Positions 57,863-64,000 of a stretch of 64,000 nucleotides of DNA are shown piece after piece. The notes beneath the pieces are model-generated. The model was given only the letters and a program-made list of their open reading frames with translations. It was not told the origin of the DNA and ran no database searches. A program made the position numbers and the translations under genes. This DNA comes from Dasyornis broadbenti (Eukaryota; Chordata; Aves; Passeriformes; Dasyornithidae), in the NCBI GenBank assembly GCA_013397935.1, contig VZRN01006387.1, forward strand, positions 184,416-248,415, given 5' to 3'. Each line of letters begins with the position of its first letter. The first letter of the stretch is position 1.

Positions 57863-60810
57863 CAACACAAGGGAGTACAGTAAAATTAACCAGCTCTGTT
57901 TATTTAGCAAATTCTAAAACATAAATTATATTTAACATTAGTAAATATGCATGTAAGTCTAATTCAAATTTTCAATAATGCCCCCAAAGACTAAAACTCT
58001 GCAAACTAGTCTGTGGAGTGGGGGCTGTTTGAAAGGGAACTAAGAAAACTTTTTTTTTTTTTCTTTTCCCTTTGATTTTAAACCATCTTTTTACAGACAT
58101 TTTTAAGTTTCTAGTCATTTGACTGGTTTTGTTCATTCTTAGTCTTTTTGTGTTGAATAAGGCCTATGTGTTGAGTTGACTTGTTTTGTTTGGTTTTTCC
58201 CTTTCCAGTATGTTTTTGTTGAATTGGTCACTTCTTGTGGCAAGTGCTTATCTTTCCCTATCCTTATTGTGATAAGAAATGGCTATGAGACAGTGGACAA
58301 TAGGCATTTTTCCTATCTTTGTTTTTTTATATAATTGGACTTTTGGAATAGAAAATCCCTTAAAATAAATAGAACCCCTCAGAACAGGAATTTTTGTATT
58401 GTACGAAAACTTGTTTTTTTCATGTGAGCAACTGTGAGGCTGTTGCTATGAATTATTTGCACCCAAGGATTTTGAATACTTACTGCCAAATGCCAGGATT
58501 TACTATTGATATCTTTTGACCACTCCCTGCCCCATAAATGACTGTTCCTGATACAGAACGGCTCATACTTGGCATAAACAGCACAAGTGCAAGACTGCAC
58601 ATTCATGGAATACACGTGATCCCTGTGAAAACACAGGCAACAGTACAACAGAGAACAGAAAGGGGATGAGAATATTACGTAAGTTGTGAGAGGGAAGAGA
58701 AGAGTCAAAATACGACAAAATTAACCTCTTGAATGGGGATTCCCAGGTGAGGAAGGAGGGTAAGGCTGTGTTTGGGATCTCACCAGCATCAATGGGATGA
58801 TAGCCCAGGCTCAAGTCCCACTGAGACCCTTGGAAATCCCTCCCATGCTGGATCCCTGCCTTCTCTCCTTCCCATCCCACCTTGTAGCTCCTGCCGCAGG
58901 CCTTCTTTGCTGACTTTTTGCTTGGCTAATTCAGCTCATCAAAGTGACAAAAGATATATCCAACAAAAAAAGTGTGGAAATTTGCCATTTCCTGCCATTT
59001 TACAGGCATAGCTTAGCTCACACAGGCATTGGACAAGCAGTAGAGCCACCCAAGTGCAGGTGCAGGACTACAGGACCCTGGTGCTTATCTCATCCCAAGG
59101 ATTCCCCATCATCTCCTCCAGAAATCTGCCAATAGTTGTTTGTGATGGATAAACGGTTAAATATTTTACTTTATTTTGAACACAAACACACTGACTGCAC
59201 CTATATTACTACACAAACACAGGAGCAATGCTTCCCTGGATGTCCATGTGCACACTGCTAAATACTCCCTCAAAAGTGAGAAGCTGCATCTGAACTGCTA
59301 CTGGGAACAGTCTGAGCTCTCTGTTAGCTCCAGCTCACAACTCGGCCCTGCTGGGATCAGGCCAGAAACATGCTGGGGGACATTCAGGCAGAGACAACCA
59401 AGGGCTTGCACATGAAATGCACCTTGGCGCTGTTTAATCTTTGAAGGTTAGGTTCAGTATAGGTGAAGACATTGTGTCTTTGGTAAAAAAAACCCAAACA
59501 AACAAACAATAGAAGCAGCACATTAAGACATGGATCAACCAAAGCAATCAAACCCACTATTTCTTTCCCAAGACACTGTGGTGTCCATTTACACCTTCCT
59601 TTCAGAGCCCCTCCTAACAAGACGCCTTAAGTCAACAAGGTCTTTACTCACTAATTTGTTCTGTATTTATCCCAGGGTTGACTGACCAGTCTTTTATTGA
59701 TTTCCTGCCTTTCATGAGAGTTTTGTTCCATCTCTCCATCTCTCTCTTTGTATCAGATGATCCATATATAAACATTTCCCAAACACTCCCAGCATGTGCA
59801 CTGTAAGTTGTCATTTCTGCAATACAGAGCTCAGGACTCAATTTTAATGCATATTCAGGGTGTGGGGGAAGGAGAGACAAGGGAAAATGTACAGAGTGAA
59901 TTTATTTCTTTTTTTTGCACTAGAACTAGTCCATATTAATTCCAGTTGTGCTGATGAAAGAAAAATTTGTCTTGGTGCTGCCCAGCAGGGTCTTTTAGAC
60001 TACAGAGTATTCCCCTCCTTGGTTGTAGACCAAGGCTGTAGAAAACCTCACAGCACACAGGGCTCTCTCTTCACAGCTTTCATCTGGCTCAACCCTGATT
60101 TGCAGAGATATCAATAAGAGCTTTTCTCTTGGCTCCAGAGGGAGATGTCTACGGCTCTTGCATGGTTTGCTTCCTACTCATCACATTTTGCTGGCAGCTG
60201 CCTCTGCCACTGGAGGGACAAATGTGTTCTCAGTTATCTCCTAATCACTGGCCTATGGCACTGCAATGAAAGGAGCCTTTCTGGGGCTGGAGCAGAATTT
60301 GCCCCTTTCACAGGGGTGTTTCAGTGAGTGGAAGCACAGTTATTCCTGGGGATTGATTGTAACAGCTGCTGACTGCCCAATTCAGCAAAGGGTGCAAGCC
60401 CAGCACTTCAGTTCAGGTCTCCCCAGCCCCATTTGCATGTACATGAGATAATTCTCACTTGACTTCGTCCATCATGAAGCTAAATGCATAGTCTGAGATG
60501 GTCCTCTTGAAAAGAATGGTGTTTCTCCCATCCTAAAGGGAGGTTCTTACAACCAGAAAGGCAAACAGCTTTGTGGGAGTGCCCATCTCACATGGCAGGA
60601 ACACCTTGGTCTGAGGTAGCCAATGATAGATGAGGACAAGCCCACCCCAAGGGTTTGGTGTGAGCCCTCATGTCGACAAGGCCACACCAAGGTGCACAGA
60701 GCTCTGCAGAGGCCACACACAGCCCTTACTGATACGACAGTTCCTAAAGAGAAATAAAATCTCAGTTCCCTCCCACTCTGCATCTCCATTAACTAAGTTA
60801 CCCTCATGAT
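57863..60810. other. Unique non-coding DNA
   Basis: No CR1, LTR or gene is recognised over almost 3 kb. A T-run occurs at 58050-58062. Open frames of up to 109 codons overlap on both strands and show no domain. Confidence 0.5.
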
Positions 60811-60890
60811 TCATAGCATCATAAAATCATTTAGGTCGGAAAAGACCTCTAAGATCATCAAATCCAACCATTAACCCAGGTTTTTAAGAC
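60811..60890 (-). mobile_element. CR1 LINE 3' tail
   Basis: 'tcatagcatcataaaatcat', 'ttaggtcggaaaagacctc' and 'aaatccaaccattaaccc' are the reverse complement of the CR1 tail. About 80 bp, same subfamily as 40301 and 62881. Confidence 0.88.
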
Positions 60891-62880
60891 AGTTTAACAT
60901 CTTTGTGATTGAAGCTTTTTGCAGAGTGGGATACCAGTATCCTGGTGGTATACAGTGCTGCTGGCTAAATTAATTCGAAAATCTGTCCCAGCTGTAGACA
61001 CCAAATGGCAAGAAATGCAGCTCCTGGGTCTTTAAAAAACCCAGGCCCCTGCATTTCAGTTTCTTGTTACCTCCTCCACAGCTGTCACCTCTTGCAGTCC
61101 TCCAGGGAGTCAGAAGCAATTCCGTGCTAGAAAGCAGTAAAGAAATACAGTGAATTGCAAAGAAAGGACCAGCAGGCCTTATTTTCAGAGCTCATCTTCA
61201 CTGGTACAGCAGACATGGCATGAATTTGCAGCTCTCTGGGACCCAGCAGTTGCTATTCACAAAGCTGGCACAACCACCTGTTCCTCTCGACCACTGCATG
61301 TGTGTAACCTACAGAGCCGAGAGGTTTTCACTACAAACTGCAGCAGCTCTGGGTTTGTACCACTCCAGGCTGCCCTTCTGTGAGAAGCCACACAGCTCCT
61401 CAGGATGCTCCTGATGGCAAACACCAGGAAGGGGCTGACCACCGGGTGCCATCACCAAGCCACGGCTCAGCTGGAGAGGCAGCTGCAGAAACCCAGCTTC
61501 ACCCCAGGTGGGGCTGGGCACGCAGGGTCAGGCATCCGGCCTGAACCAGGACCTGGGTTTCTCCCTGCCTAGAGAGCATGGTGGGCATGCACCACATTTT
61601 TAAAACAAGGAGAGAATGCTTTGAATCTGGCATCTCCACCACTGCCTTCAGTGCCCACAACTATGTTTGCACAAATATATGAGGGGTATCAAGAATTTTA
61701 TAATGATACTCCCTCACCCATGGTTCCAGTTAAAACCACTGTAATAAACAAAACATACAGAGTACATCACTGGCACCAGAGGCTATAATTTTCTCTGAGC
61801 AGAAATATTACCAAAAAGAAAAAGAAAAAAGGCAGGATTTCATCCAGTTTAGGAAGAAATCTATGCAGACCTTTCCTTTCATTAAACTTCCTCAACTATT
61901 ATTAAAGGAAAGTCAGTAGCCAAAAATTCTTTGATGATGATATTGAATCATTTGATGACAGAGTGTTTTGGGAAAGGCTACAGATGCAGATCACTGGTAA
62001 AAACCTTGAGTCCCAGGAAGAATAATCTTTCAAATGTCATGATGCTTTCTCTTTTGTGGGGGAGCACTTTTAACCCTCTTTTATGAATGAGATCTACATT
62101 TTCTCTGAAATACTTTGGTTTTGCAGCTATGAGGAAAATAATATGCAATGTCTTTCCTTCTGAAACTGCAGGAAATCTTGACTGATAGCAAAGAGAAAGC
62201 AGGTACCAAGGAAAGAAATCTTGGTACTGCAGGATATAAAACATGCAACTCTCAAGCATACTGGGAGCAGAGGTATTTACTTTCTTATTTTCCTGCTTAA
62301 GACATTTCATAAAACCACAAGGAAAACATGGGCTAGATAGTGAACAATTCATGACCACATGACTCGTCGTTGCTCAGTATTCTTTTAGCTACATATCTTT
62401 ATGTTTCAAATATCCCTAATGATTTATTTTTCACTAATTTTTAGCACCCAGCTGTGGATACTTTAAATAAACTACTTTTGAAGGTGTTGGTCAGTGCTAC
62501 TCAGAGGATGAAGTTACCTGAAGGCGCTTCCCTTGCTCTGTCATCCCTGTCCAGTGATGCTGACCTTTTACATGATCTTGTTTGGTTGTTTTTTTTTTAT
62601 ATCAACCTCTCTTACTCTAAATTTTGTGGAAATTCAGTAAACCAAATGGACACCTCTTCAACAACATGTTAAACTCTATCCCCGATCAACAGACCATGTA
62701 ATCCCCTTGACTTCAGTCATGGATTTAAGGATAAATATGTGCCCATGCATTTTTTCAGGTGGAAGCCAAAGAAACAAAAGATGAGATCCAAGCTGCATGT
62801 GGCCAGCTTTGAGTTCCTGCAAAAAGAAGCTGTGGCTACCTGTGCCCACCCGTCTGGGACCGAGGCAGTGATCATTTACC
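60891..62880. other. Unique non-coding DNA
   Basis: No gene or repeat family is recognised. 61000-61560 is richer in GC with several short overlapping frames on both strands, none with a domain. Confidence 0.5.
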
Positions 62881-63450
62881 ACAGAATCATAGAATAAGCA
62901 TTTAGGTTGGAAAAGATGTTTCAGATCATCAGGTCCAACCGTTAAAGCAGAACTTCCTGGTCCACCAATAAACCATGTCTCCAAGTGCCACACCTACACA
63001 TATTTTAAATACCTTCAGGAAGGGTGACTCCAACACTGAGCAGCCTGTTCCAATGCTTCACAACCCTTTCTGTGAAGAAATTTTTCACAATATACAATCT
63101 AAAATGCCCCTAAAGCAACTTTTCATTTCCCCTCGTCTTCTTGCTTGTTATTTCGGCAAAGGGATTGACCCTCATGTCTCCACAACCTCCTTTCATTTTG
63201 TGGTAGAGAGCCAGAAGGATCCCCCTGAACCTCCTTTTCTCCAGGCTGAGCCGGCCCAGCTCCCTCAGCTGCTCCTCATCAGACTCGAGCTCCAGACCCT
63301 TCTCCAGCTCCATTCCCTTCTCTGGACACACTCCAGCCCCTCAATGTCCTTCTTGTCTTGAGGGGCCCAAAACTGAACCCAGGATTTGAGGTGTGGCCTC
63401 ACCAGTGCCCAGCATAGAGAAAATCCCTTCCCTGGTCCTGCTGCCACACT
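62881..63450 (-). mobile_element. CR1 LINE 3' end with frameshifted ORF2 remnant
   Basis: The tail begins 'cacagaatcatagaataagc', followed by 'ttaggttggaaaagatg', 'ccaaccgttaaagcagaac' and 'aaaccatgtctccaagtgcc'. On the minus strand a frame reads ALVRPHLKSWVQFWAPQ and DIEGLECVQRR, both standard for the CR1 ORF2 connection region. The frame then shifts and reads LRELGRLSLEKRRFRG and YHKMKGG in another phase. At least one frameshift is present. It is the longest modern copy here (about 570 bp). Confidence 0.93.
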
Positions 63451-64000
63451 ATTGCTGTCACACACATGAAGACATGATGTCCACATGCCACAGGACAGCA
63501 AATGAATAAAGCAAGCAGGTGATAATGACTATCAACCAAACATGGCCCATTTTGGTGCACTGGAAGGAACAATTCCTTTTGAGCTGCTATTTTACTTAAA
63601 AATGTAGTTTAATTTCCAAATACTGAATTTCAATGAGATATTTAACTTCAGGATCCTGGTTAGTAAATGGAGATTAACTGTTTTGGTGGGGTTTTGAGTG
63701 TGCATCCAAACCAGAAATTTTATTTGGAAAATTTTGACAGGATTACGTTTTTTAAATGAGAATTTCCTTTGGGCTGAAAAGTATTTTTCAGCTGGGATAC
63801 ACATTGCTCGGAGCCACGCACAGAAGATCTATGAGCTGTGCATTCAAATTTTTGCAAAGTGATGATAGCAGCATTCAAAATTTTGGAAAGTGATGGTAGC
63901 ATGTGACTGTTCCTCTGGGACCCCAAGTCACCTGTGCAGCAAGAGGTTCCTGACCTGCTCTCTGTAGGTGATGGACCACACTCAGGGAAAACATCAGGAT
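63451..64000. other. Unique AT-rich non-coding DNA
   Basis: No gene is recognised. It holds a 31-bp imperfect tandem duplication (63840-63901). Confidence 0.5.
63840..63901. repeat. 31-bp tandem duplication, two copies
   Basis: 'gcattcaaatttttgcaaag...gatgatagca' (63840-63870) is followed directly by 'gcattcaaaattttggaaag...gatggtagca' (63871-63901), with three mismatches. Confidence 0.85.

Noticed and set aside
1..64000. CRISPR array, operon, prophage or bacterial-type system
   Set aside because: No direct-repeat array with spacers, no long coding frames and no ribosome-binding-site pattern; the repeats are those of a bird genome.

Overview
The window looks like nuclear DNA of a bird and appears to be gene-free: intergenic sequence or the inside of a very large intron. 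The main evidence is at least 16 dispersed fragments of the CR1 LINE. CR1 is the dominant retrotransposon of birds, and its 3' ends are easy to recognise (a block resembling 'aaggtcccttccaaccc' followed by copies of an 8-bp 'attctgtg' unit). The CR1 pieces, the avian-type LTR-like ends near 45.5 kb and the low density of other repeats fit an avian genome. I cannot name the species or order. There is no bacterial, plasmid or phage signature.

I could not support any protein-coding gene, tRNA, rRNA or snRNA. The longest open frames (about 60-220 codons) start arbitrarily, overlap on both strands, have no recognisable domain, or are explained by CR1 sequence or by the run of Ns. They are not listed as CDS.

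Layout. 1-6.5 kb: unique AT-rich DNA. 6.5-8.6 kb: one modern CR1, then about 1 kb of a very old CR1/L3-type LINE with traces of its reverse-transcriptase region. 8.6-19 kb: mostly unique, with one CR1 tail, an AT microsatellite, MIR-like relics and an old LINE tail. 18-28 kb: two CR1 pieces and stretches that look like conserved non-coding DNA (18.2-18.8, 20.9-21.5 and 27.3-27.7 kb). 27.9-28.8 kb: a pyrimidine-rich block. 33.0-33.6 kb: a CR1 copy joining a decayed RT palm region directly to the ORF2 C-terminus and 3' UTR. 34.9-35.7 kb: a richer-GC patch with a possible 81-bp exon. 36-44 kb: CR1 tails, another old LINE and MIR-like relics. 45.49-45.76 kb: a 264-bp foldback element with 62-bp inverted arms and a 5-bp target-site duplication, the most distinctive object here. 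46.8-51 kb: three CR1 copies. 53.0-53.55 kb: a long purine tract interrupted by 256 Ns. 55-64 kb: four more CR1 fragments in unique DNA.

Recognisable modern CR1 sums to about 4.2 kb (6-7% of the window). Ten of the 16 pieces are on the minus strand and six on the plus strand. No genes act together here. The functional candidates are the putative conserved non-coding elements and the possible exon; these are inferences that need cross-species alignment or RNA data. I did not find a convincing undescribed biological system. Repeat family names are from pattern recognition, not a database search.
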